Assembly: GCA_028277765.1 (NCBI GenBank)
Contig: JANQFQ010000156.1
Location: 1-48,859, forward strand
Direction: 5' to 3'
DNA from: Desulfobacterales bacterium
GTDB lineage: Bacteria > Desulfobacterota > Desulfobacteria > Desulfobacterales > SURF-7
Length of the DNA stretch: 48,859 bases
The first letter of the stretch is position 1, and the number at the start of each line of letters is the position of its first letter. Below are positions 16,637 to 26,077 of this stretch, in pieces. The translations under genes were made by a program, and so were the position numbers. The notes below the pieces were generated by a model that saw nothing but the letters and a program-made list of their open reading frames with translations, had not been told where the DNA came from and made no database searches.

Positions 16637-17413
16637 ATGCTCTCACAATCCCGATCAGATACTACATGTATCTCCGCACACTTGTCCTTGTTTGCCATAG
16701 CAGCGGTTTTATTCTTTTTAAGCCTTTCCGGATGCGTGAAAAACTCGCCGCCACCCTTACAACCGGGCCAACCCAGGCCCTACAAAGTTAATGGCAAATG
16801 GTACCAGCCCTTTTCCGAATCTGATAATTTTACGCAGGAAGGGATCGCTTCTTGGTACGGAGCGGATTTTCACGGAAAAAAAACATCAAATGGTGAAATA
16901 TACGACATGCACGCCATGACCGCTGCCCATAAAACCCTCCCACTGGGTACTTATGTTTTGGTTCATAACCTTGAAAATAACAAAATGATTGAAGTCAGGA
17001 TCAATGACAGGGGGCCGTTTGTCCGGGGAAGGATTATCGATCTTTCCTTTAAAGCGGCAACAGAACTGGGAGTTATAAAAAATGGGACCGCAAGGGTTAA
17101 AATAGCTGCCCTCGGCACCGACCCCAAACCAACGGTAGATGCCAAAGCACCCGGACAATATCATGCCGGCAACTATTCTTCCGGTAAGTTCTCTTTCCAG
17201 GTAGGCGCCTTCAGCAGCCGTGAAAATGCTGAAAAAATGAAGAAAGACCTCGAAAAAACTCATAAAAACGTCCATATCGCTGTTCATGATGATGGGGCCA
17301 AGATTCTATACCGGGTTCGCGTGGGCAGTTACAGCTCTCTGGATGAGATTGTGAATGATGAAAAAATCCTTATAAATAAAGGATTTAAGGATATGTTTAT
17401 TGTCGCGGAGTAA
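16637..17413 (+). CDS. rlpA: RlpA-family lipoprotein with DPBB and SPOR domains
   Basis: 258 aa. A lipobox (LSLSGC, lipidated Cys33) indicates an outer-membrane lipoprotein. The double-psi beta-barrel core (EGIASWYGADFHGKKTSNGE..., with MTAAHKTLPLGT, NDRGPF and RGRIIDLS) is the lytic transglycosylase-like RlpA domain. A C-terminal SPOR domain (about residues 185-258, FSFQVGAFSSRENAEKM) binds denuded septal peptidoglycan. The AAAAGGAAATA before the ATG gives a good start. Position right behind lon suggests co-transcription. Confidence 0.93.
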   Translation: MLSQSRSDTTCISAHLSLFAIAAVLFFLSLSGCVKNSPPPLQPGQPRPYKVNGKWYQPFSESDNFTQEGIASWYGADFHGKKTSNGEIYDMHAMTAAHKTLPLGTYVLVHNLENNKMIEVRINDRGPFVRGRIIDLSFKAATELGVIKNGTARVKIAALGTDPKPTVDAKAPGQYHAGNYSSGKFSFQVGAFSSRENAEKMKKDLEKTHKNVHIAVHDDGAKILYRVRVGSYSSLDEIVNDEKILINKGFKDMFIVAE

Positions 17414-17473
17414 CACCACAATATTTTTTCTTTTCTAATCACCACTAAAAATAGAATTATTCCACACTTAATC

Positions 17474-17502
17474 TTGACACAAACAATAGGGAATTGTATG
17501 TA
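17474..17502 (+). promoter_or_regulatory. Candidate sigma70 promoter for the GGDEF-PilZ gene
   Basis: TTGACA (17474-17479), 17-nt spacer, TATGTA (17497-17502). It would give a leader of about 100 nt before the ATG at 17610. Read by eye only. Confidence 0.45.
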
Positions 17503-17609
17503 CGAAATTTATCCCCTGCTGTATCCTGGCTCTATTCTTCCAGAATTGAACTTCTCGGGATTTAATCTTTAATTATTTAAGACCCTTATCTTGAATAGTA
17601 GGAGGCAAG

Positions 17610-18782
17610 ATGGAAATGATTCGAGATTCAATTATAAAATGCCTTAATGAAGTTTTAGATGAAGATGAACTTGTTGCTGAGCTGAACAGCATAATAGACG
17701 ATGAAGGGAACAGGGCGTGCCAAGTAATTTTTCACGTATTGACACATCTTGATCTTCAACCTGAAGAGGCCATGGATACATGGCACAGAATTATTACTCA
17801 TCGTGAAGGAATGAGTTCCAAGATGGAAAGATCTGTTAATCTTCGTACCGCCATATGCGATTATTTCTGTTCCGTAAACCATTCTTTAAAAAACCCAAAA
17901 GTGGTTGAAATACATGTGTTTGAAAAAACATTTAAAACCTCAAGATATGACAGTCTCACAGGGCTTTTTAACAGGCTCTCTTTTGACGAGGAATTATCCC
18001 GGGAAATATCTCGGGCAAGGCGTTATGACACCGATCTGTCTCTCCTGTTTTTTGATCTGGATGATTTTAAAAAAGTCAATGATATATACGGTCATCCTGT
18101 TGGGGATATGGTCCTTAAAAAGGTCGCAAATACAATAATGAGTGGTAAGCGTACCGAAGATATTGCTGCCAGATACGGCGGTGAAGAATTGGTTCTAATT
18201 CTGCCCAAAACAGGAAAAAATAACGCGTTAATTGTGGGCGAGAGAATCCGTGGTGAAGTGGAAAATATGAGACTGGAACATGAAGGAGAAAAAATCACGT
18301 TAACTATAAGCGGAGGACTTGCCTCGTATCCGGTTAACGCCACGGATGCGTCCGAGCTGATTAAGTGCGCGGACAATGCCCTTTACCGTGCCAAGGGTTC
18401 AGGAAAAAATAATATTGCTTTATATTCTATTGACCGAAGACGTTTTTTGAGGATTGATTTTGTACAAAATATCGAAATCAGAAAGCTTGGTTTTAACGAC
18501 ACGGGCATCATAGATGTCATGGCAAAAAACATTTCCGTTGGGGGTCTTCTTTTTGAACACAATGTCAAATTTGATCTTGGCACAAGAATCCAGCTGAATG
18601 TTCCCATAGATGAGGAAAAACCACTGCTTATTGTAGGAACGGTTATCCGGGTGGAAACTATCAGTAACAAGATGTATGATATCGGCATATCAATTTCACT
18701 TCTTGATATGGACAAGAATATTAAAAAGAGAATTGTCCGATGGCTAAACTTTAAAAAGAAAGTTTCAGAAATAGAGCGCTGA
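17610..18782 (+). CDS. Diguanylate cyclase with C-terminal PilZ domain
   Basis: 390 aa, no membrane segment. Residues 1-105 are an unassigned N-terminal helical region. The GGDEF domain (about 115-275) contains YDSLTGLFNR, the active-site motif GGEEL at 190-194 and an inhibitory-site RxxD (RTED, 181-184), so it should make c-di-GMP and be product-inhibited. A PilZ domain follows (about 283-385) with R-R-x-F-L-R and N-I-S-V-G-G, the c-di-GMP-binding motifs. Synthesis and sensing are therefore in one chain. TAGGAGG precedes the ATG. The separate PilZ gene at 19168 is a possible downstream receptor. Confidence 0.9.
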   Translation: MEMIRDSIIKCLNEVLDEDELVAELNSIIDDEGNRACQVIFHVLTHLDLQPEEAMDTWHRIITHREGMSSKMERSVNLRTAICDYFCSVNHSLKNPKVVEIHVFEKTFKTSRYDSLTGLFNRLSFDEELSREISRARRYDTDLSLLFFDLDDFKKVNDIYGHPVGDMVLKKVANTIMSGKRTEDIAARYGGEELVLILPKTGKNNALIVGERIRGEVENMRLEHEGEKITLTISGGLASYPVNATDASELIKCADNALYRAKGSGKNNIALYSIDRRRFLRIDFVQNIEIRKLGFNDTGIIDVMAKNISVGGLLFEHNVKFDLGTRIQLNVPIDEEKPLLIVGTVIRVETISNKMYDIGISISLLDMDKNIKKRIVRWLNFKKKVSEIER

Positions 18783-18965
18783 ATATAAGAAAAGATCCAG
18801 CTCGTAAAATTACGATGTAAACGAGATCCTTAAACCAGATAAAGACAAATCTTTTTTCTCCTTGTTCTTGTCTCTGGCACCATACCCCATCACAGCCAGC
18901 TTATATTATTTGTCAATTGTCAATTATTTCCTGCAATATCAACCCATTACATTCTTTAATTTTTT
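18783..18965. other. Gene-free AT-rich spacer
   Basis: I see no gene or RNA in this part of the 385-nt spacer; the remainder holds the strong promoter and leader of the PilZ gene. Confidence 0.4.
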
Positions 18966-18994
18966 TTGACAAACAAGCTGAATTGCTTTATAAT
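18966..18994 (+). promoter_or_regulatory. Consensus sigma70 promoter of the PilZ gene
   Basis: Exact TTGACA (18966-18971), 17-nt spacer and exact TATAAT (18989-18994), preceded by a T-tract. This is the best promoter in the window. The predicted start near 19001 leaves a leader of about 165 nt before the PilZ gene, long enough for post-transcriptional control. Confidence 0.7.
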
Positions 18995-19167
18995 AAAATA
19001 AGTTTAGTCAGCCAAATAGCTTCTGAATTAAGGCTTAGCTTGCCCCGCTGCCGGTTTTGAATTGTTTCAAATGATTATATTCCCACAAGGCTGACGCGCA
19101 TAATGTATTACCATACAATTTACTGCCCATGATGAACATGGGTTTCTTTTCCAGCAAGGAGCGACAA

Positions 19168-19533
19168 ATGAATATGATAGCACCGGAATGCCGGCGAAAG
19201 CATAAACGACATAATTATGTGGCACCCATTATGATTTTAACGAGTAATTACGATGATGTTTATGACCAGAAAAAGTCCTATTATACATACGCGACTATGA
19301 ATAATTACAGTACAAGTGGCATGTATATTGAAACAGACTATGCTATACAGCCTGGCACAAAAATCCTGATAAAAACCATATATAATTCTTACGGGGAAGC
19401 CACCCCTGAAAGTGATTGCCTTTATAGAGCTGAAGTTGTCTGGTGCAGACAGGTTGATGATGCTGAGCGTATGCGTTTCGGTATGGGAATAAGGTTTTTT
19501 AATATTGAAACCGGTCCAATGTTTCCTGTGTAA
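19168..19533 (+). CDS. PilZ domain protein
   Basis: 121 aa from the ATG at 19168, preceded by AAGGAG at six bases; two ATGs about 33-39 nt upstream lack this. A single PilZ domain binds c-di-GMP: the N-terminal RRKHKR gives the R-x-x-x-R arm and NNYSTSGMYIE the N-x-S-x-x-G motif. Beta-strands follow, with GMGIRFFN near the end. It is separate from, but close to, the GGDEF-PilZ gene, and has its own consensus promoter. The effector target is unknown. Confidence 0.85.
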   Translation: MNMIAPECRRKHKRHNYVAPIMILTSNYDDVYDQKKSYYTYATMNNYSTSGMYIETDYAIQPGTKILIKTIYNSYGEATPESDCLYRAEVVWCRQVDDAERMRFGMGIRFFNIETGPMFPV

Positions 19534-19956
19534 TAAGGTTTAAAAGGGAACCTGTTTGCCTTTGCCTGATAGTTGGGAACTTTCTTCTTTTTTCCTGCAT
19601 ATTTATTCCAGCACTATTAAACCGCATTTCTCATAATCATTTTGTAATCCTTAAAATAATTGCCTTGACCTGAAATCTCCTTTTGAGTAAAATGTTGGGT
19701 AAATAAAGAATCTTATCAGTTTTTCATTTCGACTTGTTACTAAACTGGGGATAGCTGTTCTTCTAAAGTACAGAAAAAAGTTTCAAACAAAACCCTTAGA
19801 TTTGTCAGATAAAATGGCTGGGTATTTAGACGTCATAGCCGGATTACCGTTTTTTTTAACTATTTGAAAGAAAATACTAAAAGAAAGAAATCCTTAGGCG
19901 CACTTTTGTTGCCAAACGGTTTCAACTACGTCTGTATATAAACAGGAGTAAAAGAA
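19534..19956 (+). promoter_or_regulatory. Spacer with a candidate promoter at 19665-19693
   Basis: No gene seen in this 423-nt stretch. TTGACC (19665-19670), 17-nt spacer and TAAAAT (19688-19693) form a plausible promoter for the GAF-kinase-Usp operon, with a leader of about 260 nt. The rest is AT-rich and featureless. Confidence 0.4.
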
Positions 19957-20526
19957 ATGACAGAAAAAAAGGCAAAAAAGTTTAAGCTTCACGAATTCAG
20001 GGCTATAAGTCATGCCATTTCAACATACGAAAATCTCAATATGCTTATGGTTCATATCGTTGAAGGCGTATGCATGACATTTAAAATTAAAGGTGCTTGT
20101 GTCCTTCTTTATGATGACAGAGAAAAACAGCTATTTATTGTCAGCAGTCATGGCATTAGCAAGAGATATTTAAATAAAGGGCCCATATTTTGTGATGACA
20201 AGCACACAGCCTTTAATACAGGAGAACCTGTTTATATTGAAGATATGCAGAAGGATGATAGGGTTCAGTATCCAGAGGCTGCTGCCGAGGAAGGAATCGT
20301 GTCAATGTTGTCAGTACCGATAAAATGCCGGAGAGTGTCAACAGGGATTGTACGGCTGTATCACAGCGAACCAATGAATGTCCATGATGAAGACATAGAA
20401 TCCCTCTGTGTTCTCACAGAGCATCTGGGGCTCCTGATAGAAAATAATGGATTGAAAAATTTTCTTGAGGGCTTGAAAATCTTGATGGGAAGCCTCCCTC
20501 TTAGACTCCTGGAGAACAAGGAGTAA
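19957..20526 (+). CDS. GAF domain protein
   Basis: 189 aa soluble protein that is essentially one GAF domain (about residues 20-160): NLMLVHIVEGVCMTF-like helix, KGACVLLYDDREKQLFIVSSHGIS, then a central VSMLSVPIKCRRVSTGIVRLYH. GAF domains bind small ligands or redox signals, but no heme- or cyclic-nucleotide-specific signature could be read. AGGAG lies upstream of the ATG. Its stop codon overlaps the start of the next gene (TAATG), so it is translationally coupled to the kinase-like gene and likely its sensory input. Confidence 0.8.
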   Translation: MTEKKAKKFKLHEFRAISHAISTYENLNMLMVHIVEGVCMTFKIKGACVLLYDDREKQLFIVSSHGISKRYLNKGPIFCDDKHTAFNTGEPVYIEDMQKDDRVQYPEAAAEEGIVSMLSVPIKCRRVSTGIVRLYHSEPMNVHDEDIESLCVLTEHLGLLIENNGLKNFLEGLKILMGSLPLRLLENKE

Positions 20527-21446
20527 TGACAAACAAAGTTGTCATGGATACCACTGATTTTTCTTCAATCGACCGGGGAGATAAAATATGTGTAGGAGGG
20601 AAAACATACGAAGTTTTCGGCCATGCACGTGAACTCAGGTTCGGAATGGAGGATCCAAAATTCTGGGTAAAAAGGGCCATTGATATTGAAACACAAGAGA
20701 AAAAAATCATCAAGTTGGCTTTTTTTGAATCTTTTATAACTAGGCTAGCAGGTGTAGAAATCAGGTGCTTTAGAAGTCCTGAAAAAGAAGGGAAAATTCT
20801 TAAGCTTGTAAATGGCCAAGCCCATTTCATGCAAGGAGAAGCATTTAAAGATGTAGAGGGCAATAACGTACGGGTTCTGGATGTAATCCGAGGACCATCG
20901 TTTTTGTCTTATATCGGTTCTGTTAGAATGAAATATGATGTTTACTTTAATACGGTTTTACCTGGAATCCTTCAAAAGCTCGTAAGGGCGTTTGAGGCTA
21001 TCCGATTTCTCCATGTTAATGGTTTCAGGCACGGTGATGTCCGAAACGATCATATTATTGTTGAAGGCCATTCCGGTAACTATATTTGGATAGATTTTGA
21101 CTATGATTTTGAAGCCACTGAAAACCCTTTCAGCCTTGATATATTTGGACTAGGAAACATACTGATCTACGCCATTGGAAAAGGTTTTCACAACTATTTC
21201 ATGATAAAGAATGACCAGCGTAAATACGGAGACTTGATTAACAACATTAAACCAGATGATTTTTCACTTTTAGACAAACGTAGACTTGTAAATCTTAAAA
21301 AGTTGTACCCGATGATCCCCAGGACCCTTAACAATATTTTGATGCATTTTTCAAGGGGTGCCGAAGTTTATTACGAACTTGTGGACGAAATAATTGAGGA
21401 CCTCAACAGAAGCCTGCAGGCGTTTGCCGATATAAGGGGGGTGTAA
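20526..21446 (+). CDS. Divergent protein-kinase-fold protein
   Basis: 306 aa, starting at the ATG that overlaps the previous stop by one base. Kinase-fold landmarks: a possible ATP-binding Lys in KKIIKLAFF, HGDVRND (H169-G170-D171, N174) in place of HRDxxxxN, and IDFDYD (D190-F191-D192) in place of DFG. The catalytic-loop Asp and a metal-binding Asp are present, so activity is possible, but the glycine loop is not obvious and RD is changed to GD. It may phosphorylate a protein or small molecule. Genes before and after (GAF sensor, UspA) suggest a stress-signalling unit. Confidence 0.65.
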   Translation: MTNKVVMDTTDFSSIDRGDKICVGGKTYEVFGHARELRFGMEDPKFWVKRAIDIETQEKKIIKLAFFESFITRLAGVEIRCFRSPEKEGKILKLVNGQAHFMQGEAFKDVEGNNVRVLDVIRGPSFLSYIGSVRMKYDVYFNTVLPGILQKLVRAFEAIRFLHVNGFRHGDVRNDHIIVEGHSGNYIWIDFDYDFEATENPFSLDIFGLGNILIYAIGKGFHNYFMIKNDQRKYGDLINNIKPDDFSLLDKRRLVNLKKLYPMIPRTLNNILMHFSRGAEVYYELVDEIIEDLNRSLQAFADIRGV

Positions 21447-21448
21447 TT

Positions 21449-21895
21449 TTGAAGAGTTCTATATTGGTAGCTGTAAATGATTCCATGAGTTCAAACGCAA
21501 CAATCGATTACCTGATTAACATGGCACTACGCCCGGAAGATGTTCATATAACCCTCTCCCATGTCTTTATTAAACCCTCAGCAGGTGACGAGCTTATGGG
21601 AGAAAAATTTATGAAAGAACAGCCAAAACGACTCCTCAAGGTTCTGGAAGACACAAAGCAGAGGCTTGTTGAGGGGGGATACACTCCCGACAATATTACC
21701 ATAGAACTTCTATCAGAGCATTTTGATACAGTGGCGGACGGGATTATCAGCACTTTTAAAAAAGGGGAATTCAATATGGTCGTCATCGGCCGTAAGAGAA
21801 TGTCCAAGGCTGAAGAATTCGTTCTTGGGGATCCCAGTATTAAGCTGGTCCGTGCCCTGGAAGGGACCGCCATCCTGGTGGTAAAGATGAAATAA
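21449..21895 (+). CDS. Universal stress protein (UspA family)
   Basis: 148 aa from a TTG start at 21449 with AAGGGGGG upstream, two nt after the kinase-like stop. The Usp fold is complete: SSILVAVNDSMSS start, and near the end VVIGRKRMSKAEEFVLGDPSIKLVRALEGTAILVVK, where the G-x(2)-G-x(9)-G-(S/T) ATP motif is altered (G-R-K-R and G-D-P-S-I-K). ATP binding is therefore uncertain. Operon position suggests it is controlled with, or acted on by, the kinase-like protein. Confidence 0.88.
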   Translation: MKSSILVAVNDSMSSNATIDYLINMALRPEDVHITLSHVFIKPSAGDELMGEKFMKEQPKRLLKVLEDTKQRLVEGGYTPDNITIELLSEHFDTVADGIISTFKKGEFNMVVIGRKRMSKAEEFVLGDPSIKLVRALEGTAILVVKMK

Positions 21896-21959
21896 ACACA
21901 TATTGAGCAACTGCCTAGAAAGAGGGAATATAATAGCCTACAAGCAAAGGAGGATCGGA

Positions 21960-22241
21960 ATGGCGATAAAAGTATTTATCAAAAGGAAGGTGTCGGATGA
22001 TAAGGTTGAAGGACTTACACCACTTCTTAAACTGCTCAGGGCAAGGGTCTCGGATCAACCCGGTTATATTTCAGGAGAAACGCTCACCAGGCTGGATAAC
22101 CCTGGTGAACGCTTGGTGATATCCACTTGGGAAACTGAAAACGACTGGAATGCTTGGTTGAACCATTCAGAAAGGATTCATGTCCAGAATAAAATTGATA
22201 ACCTCCTGGGAGAAAAAACCGAATTCGCAATTTATAGGTAA
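21960..22241 (+). CDS. Antibiotic biosynthesis monooxygenase (ABM) fold protein
   Basis: 93 aa from the ATG at 21960, which has a near-perfect AAAGGAGG; a longer TTG-started frame (21903) has none. The dimeric alpha/beta-barrel pattern is clear: IKVFIKRKV, PGYISGETLTRLDNP, LVISTWETENDWNAWLNH. Such proteins are small oxygenases, heme-handling proteins or stress-associated proteins; in an anaerobe the role is open. Last gene of the GAF-kinase-Usp run. Confidence 0.8.
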   Translation: MAIKVFIKRKVSDDKVEGLTPLLKLLRARVSDQPGYISGETLTRLDNPGERLVISTWETENDWNAWLNHSERIHVQNKIDNLLGEKTEFAIYR

Positions 22242-22340
22242 CGGTCAACCAACGTTAATATATATAATGGATATACCCTATCAATCTTAACTTCTGAAGG
22301 GTTTCGATATTAACAACATCAATAAGTAAAAAGGTGAATT

Positions 22341-25067
22341 ATGTCAAACAAATGGGTATACTTATTTAAGGAAGTAGAAAAGGCTGAAAACCATGTCAAC
22401 GGAGAATGGGAAAATGTCCGGGGGCTTCTTGGCGGAAAAGGCGCAAACCTGGCGGATATGGTCCGCATAGGCGTTCCCGTACCTCCGGGATTCACTGTAA
22501 CCACAGAAGCATGCAACGCTTATCTTACCTCAGGCCGGATATTCCCAAACGGCATGTGGGAACAGGAGCTTGAGGCAATCAAAGAGGTCGAAAAAGAGAC
22601 TGGTAAAAAATTTGGGGATAGCGAGAAACCACTTCTGGTCTCATGCCGTTCAGGTGCAAAATTTTCAATGCCTGGGATGATGGATACGGTCCTCAATATC
22701 GGGCTGAACGATCAAACAGCCAAGGCGATGATAAAGCTAACGAATGATGAACGATTTGTCTATGATCTTTACCGCCGCCTTGTTCAAATGTTTGCCAGCG
22801 TTGTTATGGGAGCACCGGATGAGTATTTTGAAGATGTTATTACCAAAACAAGAGAGAGGGCCGGCGTAAAAACTGATTCTGAGCTGTCAGCAGAAGATTG
22901 GAAAGCTGTTACCAATGAATTCAAGTCCCTGTTCAGACGTTTTACCAACCGGGATTTTCCGTCAGATCCTGAAGAACAGCTGAACCTTGCCACAGAAGCT
23001 GTTTTTAAAAGCTGGCACGGAAAGCGCGCCGTTGATTATCGAAACGCAGCCGGAATCGCCCATGACCTTGGGACAGCAGTAAACATTCAGACTATGGCCT
23101 TCGGAAATATGGGAGATAATAGCGCCACTGGTGTAGCCATGACAAGGGACGGGGCCACTGGTGAAAATCGCATTGAAGGGGATTACCTGATTAACGCGCA
23201 AGGTGAAGATGTTGTTGCCGGCATACGATTGACAGAAGATCTGCCCCTCCTTGAAAAAGAGATGCCTGATGCTTATTCCGAATTTAAAGGGATTTGCGAG
23301 AAACTGGAAAAACATTACCGTGAAATGCAGGACGTCGAATTCACCATTGAAAAGGGAAAACTATGGATGCTGCAGACTCGGGACGGGAAGAGGACTGCCC
23401 AGGCTGCGGTAAGAATTGCGGTGGATATGGTTGAAGAAGGCCTGATAACAAAAGAAGAGGCTGTTAAACGGGTTGACCCTGACCAGGTAGACTTTTTTCT
23501 GCATCCCCAGTTTAGCAGGGAAACGGTCAGTCAGGCAAAATCATCAGGCAAAATGCTTGGAACCGGCTTGAATGTTTCCCCTGGCGCAGCTTCCGGTATT
23601 GTCGCACTTGATGCTGATATTGCCGAAGCATGGTCACATGAAGGCAAGCAGGTCATCATGGTCCGCCCTGAAACAAAACCAGATGATGTACATGGTATGC
23701 TGGCTGCAGAAGGAATCCTTACAAGCCGCGGCGGTCGGACCAGCCATGCTGCGCTGGTTGCGCGTCAGTTTGGCAAGCCGGCTGTTGTGGGGGTATCAGC
23801 GCTTGATATCAACATAAACACCAGGCAGATTATTGTTGGCGAAAAGGTTATTCTGGAAGGCGACTGGGTTTCCATAGATGGCACAGCCGGAGAATTATAT
23901 ACAGGAAAACTGGATACCGTGGTTCCTGACATTAAAGATCCCTGGCTCATGAAACTCCTTTCATGGGCTGATGACATCCGGACTCTTGGCATATGGACAA
24001 ATGCGGATTACCCGCGTGATGCTGAACGCGCGTTAAATTATGGCGCTGAGGGCATCGGACTCTGCCGGACAGAACATATGTTTTTCGAAGCTGAAAGACT
24101 CCCTTTTGTTCAAAATATGATCATGTCAGAGCTCCCTTTTCAGCAGAAGGAAGCCCTTGATGCGCTGCTCCCTTTTCAGCGGGAAGACTTTGCCGGGCTC
24201 TTCAGGGTGATGGATGGTCTGCCGGTAATTATCAGACTGCTCGACCCGCCCCTACACGAATTTTTGCCGAATCATATGGATCTTGTGCATGAACTGAATG
24301 ATCTGAAAATTCGCCTCAAACACGCGGGGACAGTTGCTGAAATTGACCAGCTCTTGGACCAGGTCCGGGATAAGCGGACTATTCTTAAACGGGTTGAAAG
24401 CCTTCAGGAACAGAATCCCATGCTCGGCCTTCGAGGAGTCCGTCTTGGGCTCCAGATTTCTGATTTAACTATTATGCAGGTGCAGGCTATTTTTCAAGCC
24501 GCGTGCATGGTCAAAAATGAAGGGATCGACGTCAAACCTAAAATCATGATACCCCTTACCAGTCATGTGAATGAGCTCCAGCGCCAGCGTGAAATTTTGG
24601 AGCGTGAAGCAAAAGAAATCATGAAAGAACAGGGACTTGATATCGATTATAAATTCGGGACCATGATCGAGATTCCCCGTGCCGCTCTCACGGCTGATGA
24701 GATTGTAGAGCATGCTGAGTTTATATCATTCGGCACGAACGATCTTACCCAGACGACGTTTGGTATTTCCAGGGATGACGCGGAATCCGGCTTTTTAATT
24801 GATTACCTTGAGCAAGGCATCCTTCCTGAAAATCCTTTTGCCACAATCGACTACAAAGGCGTGGGCGAACTCATGAAAATCGCTGTAACCAAGGGGCGTA
24901 ATGTCAGGAATGAGCTTGAATGCGGTATATGCGGTGAACACGGTGGTGAACCAAAGTCAATACAACTGTGCCACGAGCTTAACCTTAACTATGTATCCTG
25001 TTCCCCTTTCAGGATACCGGTCGCTCGGCTTGCTGCCGCGCATGCTGCGTTGAATGGTAAAAAATAA
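22341..25067 (+). CDS. ppdK: Pyruvate, phosphate dikinase
   Basis: Interconverts pyruvate + ATP + Pi and phosphoenolpyruvate + AMP + PPi, linking acetyl-CoA/pyruvate to gluconeogenesis in anaerobes. 908 aa, normal for the family. N-terminal ATP-grasp domain (GGKGANLADMVRIGVPVPPGF), the swinging phosphohistidine domain with H469 in GGRTSHAALVARQFG, and the C-terminal PEP-binding barrel with catalytic Cys in ECGICGEHGGEP. AAAAGGTG precedes the ATG. It is a single gene about 100 nt after the ABM gene. Confidence 0.96.
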   Translation: MSNKWVYLFKEVEKAENHVNGEWENVRGLLGGKGANLADMVRIGVPVPPGFTVTTEACNAYLTSGRIFPNGMWEQELEAIKEVEKETGKKFGDSEKPLLVSCRSGAKFSMPGMMDTVLNIGLNDQTAKAMIKLTNDERFVYDLYRRLVQMFASVVMGAPDEYFEDVITKTRERAGVKTDSELSAEDWKAVTNEFKSLFRRFTNRDFPSDPEEQLNLATEAVFKSWHGKRAVDYRNAAGIAHDLGTAVNIQTMAFGNMGDNSATGVAMTRDGATGENRIEGDYLINAQGEDVVAGIRLTEDLPLLEKEMPDAYSEFKGICEKLEKHYREMQDVEFTIEKGKLWMLQTRDGKRTAQAAVRIAVDMVEEGLITKEEAVKRVDPDQVDFFLHPQFSRETVSQAKSSGKMLGTGLNVSPGAASGIVALDADIAEAWSHEGKQVIMVRPETKPDDVHGMLAAEGILTSRGGRTSHAALVARQFGKPAVVGVSALDININTRQIIVGEKVILEGDWVSIDGTAGELYTGKLDTVVPDIKDPWLMKLLSWADDIRTLGIWTNADYPRDAERALNYGAEGIGLCRTEHMFFEAERLPFVQNMIMSELPFQQKEALDALLPFQREDFAGLFRVMDGLPVIIRLLDPPLHEFLPNHMDLVHELNDLKIRLKHAGTVAEIDQLLDQVRDKRTILKRVESLQEQNPMLGLRGVRLGLQISDLTIMQVQAIFQAACMVKNEGIDVKPKIMIPLTSHVNELQRQREILEREAKEIMKEQGLDIDYKFGTMIEIPRAALTADEIVEHAEFISFGTNDLTQTTFGISRDDAESGFLIDYLEQGILPENPFATIDYKGVGELMKIAVTKGRNVRNELECGICGEHGGEPKSIQLCHELNLNYVSCSPFRIPVARLAAAHAALNGKK

Positions 25068-25242
25068 TCAGGCTATACTGTTTTCATCAGGCGAATTAAC
25101 CGAATCCAAATAGTCTGGACATTGTGTGTCCTAGAAGAGGATAAAATATTAACGCTGATGCAACCTAGTGCCACCTGGGCATGATTAAAGTTAATGTATT
25201 GCGTTGCTCTATCTTCTTTTAAATAAAAATGGAGGCATGCCA

Positions 25243-25379
25243 CCACTTTAGGCACTTTTTAAAACCCGATTACGACTACGATTTTTTAAAAATGGCAGAG
25301 CAAAGCGATACCTTAACTTTAGGCACTTGTAACTTATAACTTTAGGCACTTTGTTTTTCACTACACAAGGCACTTATAA
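25243..25379. repeat. Second composite TTTAGGCACTT / 45-bp repeat cluster
   Basis: The 314-nt spacer after ppdK carries no gene. It repeats the elements seen at 7655-7917: ACTTTAGGCACTT at three places, GTAACTTATAACTT between two of them, and a full 45-bp unit at 25268-25312. The final AAGGCACTTATAATA abuts the ATG of the nitroreductase and supplies the only ribosome-binding-like bases in front of it. Confidence 0.75.
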
Positions 25380-25381
25380 TA

Positions 25382-26047
25382 ATGAACTTAACTGAAGCTG
25401 TCCGTAACAGAAGAAGCATTAGAAGCTTTTCACCCGAACCTGTACCGAAAAAGATAATAAAGGAACTAATTTCAGAATCCATGTGGTCGCCGTCATGGGG
25501 AAATACACAGCCATGGGAGATAGTCGTAACATCTGGTCCGAAATGTGAACAATTTAAAAAGGAGAACCGGGAAGCTTTTCTGTCAGGTGTCAAACCTGAA
25601 CCTGATATACCAATGCCTGAGGACTGGCCAGATAGGCATATGGACAGATACCAGGAGGTAGGAAGAGGCATTCTGACAGCACTTGAAATTGAAAGGGATG
25701 ATGCCGTACGCAGGACAGAATATTACGGCACTATGTTTTCGCTGTTCGACGCACCCGCTCTTGTAGTGATCACTGTTGACAGAAAGCTTTCTATTGAATA
25801 CGCGCTTCTTGATACAGGCATCTTTCTTCAGACATTCTGCCTCCTGGCACATGCTAAGGATCTCGGCACTTGCGCCATGGCAGCGTCTGTATTCTATCCG
25901 GAACTCCTCCGCAAACATTTTTCCATCACAGAAGAAAAGCGCATTGTCATGGGTATCGCTCTTGGTTTCCCTGATTCCGGTGATCCTGTTAATCGTTTTA
26001 AAAGAACCAGGACTGATGCAGAAGAGCTCATTACATGGGTTAGTTAA
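25382..26047 (+). CDS. Nitroreductase-family flavoprotein
   Basis: 221 aa, FMN-dependent oxidoreductase of the nitroreductase fold. The start MNLTEAVRNRRSIRSFSPEPV carries the R-R-S-x-R phosphate-binding motif for FMN, WSPSWGNTQPWEIVV follows, and MGIALGFPDSGDPVNRFKR closes the fold. Members reduce nitro, enone or other electron-poor substrates, or serve as acyl-CoA-linked reductases; the substrate is unknown. It is the first gene of the plus-strand part of the catabolic island, and its translation signal comes from an interspersed repeat. Confidence 0.85.
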   Translation: MNLTEAVRNRRSIRSFSPEPVPKKIIKELISESMWSPSWGNTQPWEIVVTSGPKCEQFKKENREAFLSGVKPEPDIPMPEDWPDRHMDRYQEVGRGILTALEIERDDAVRRTEYYGTMFSLFDAPALVVITVDRKLSIEYALLDTGIFLQTFCLLAHAKDLGTCAMAASVFYPELLRKHFSITEEKRIVMGIALGFPDSGDPVNRFKRTRTDAEELITWVS

Positions 26048-26077
26048 TCAGTCAGAATACATCATTAATCAATAGAT

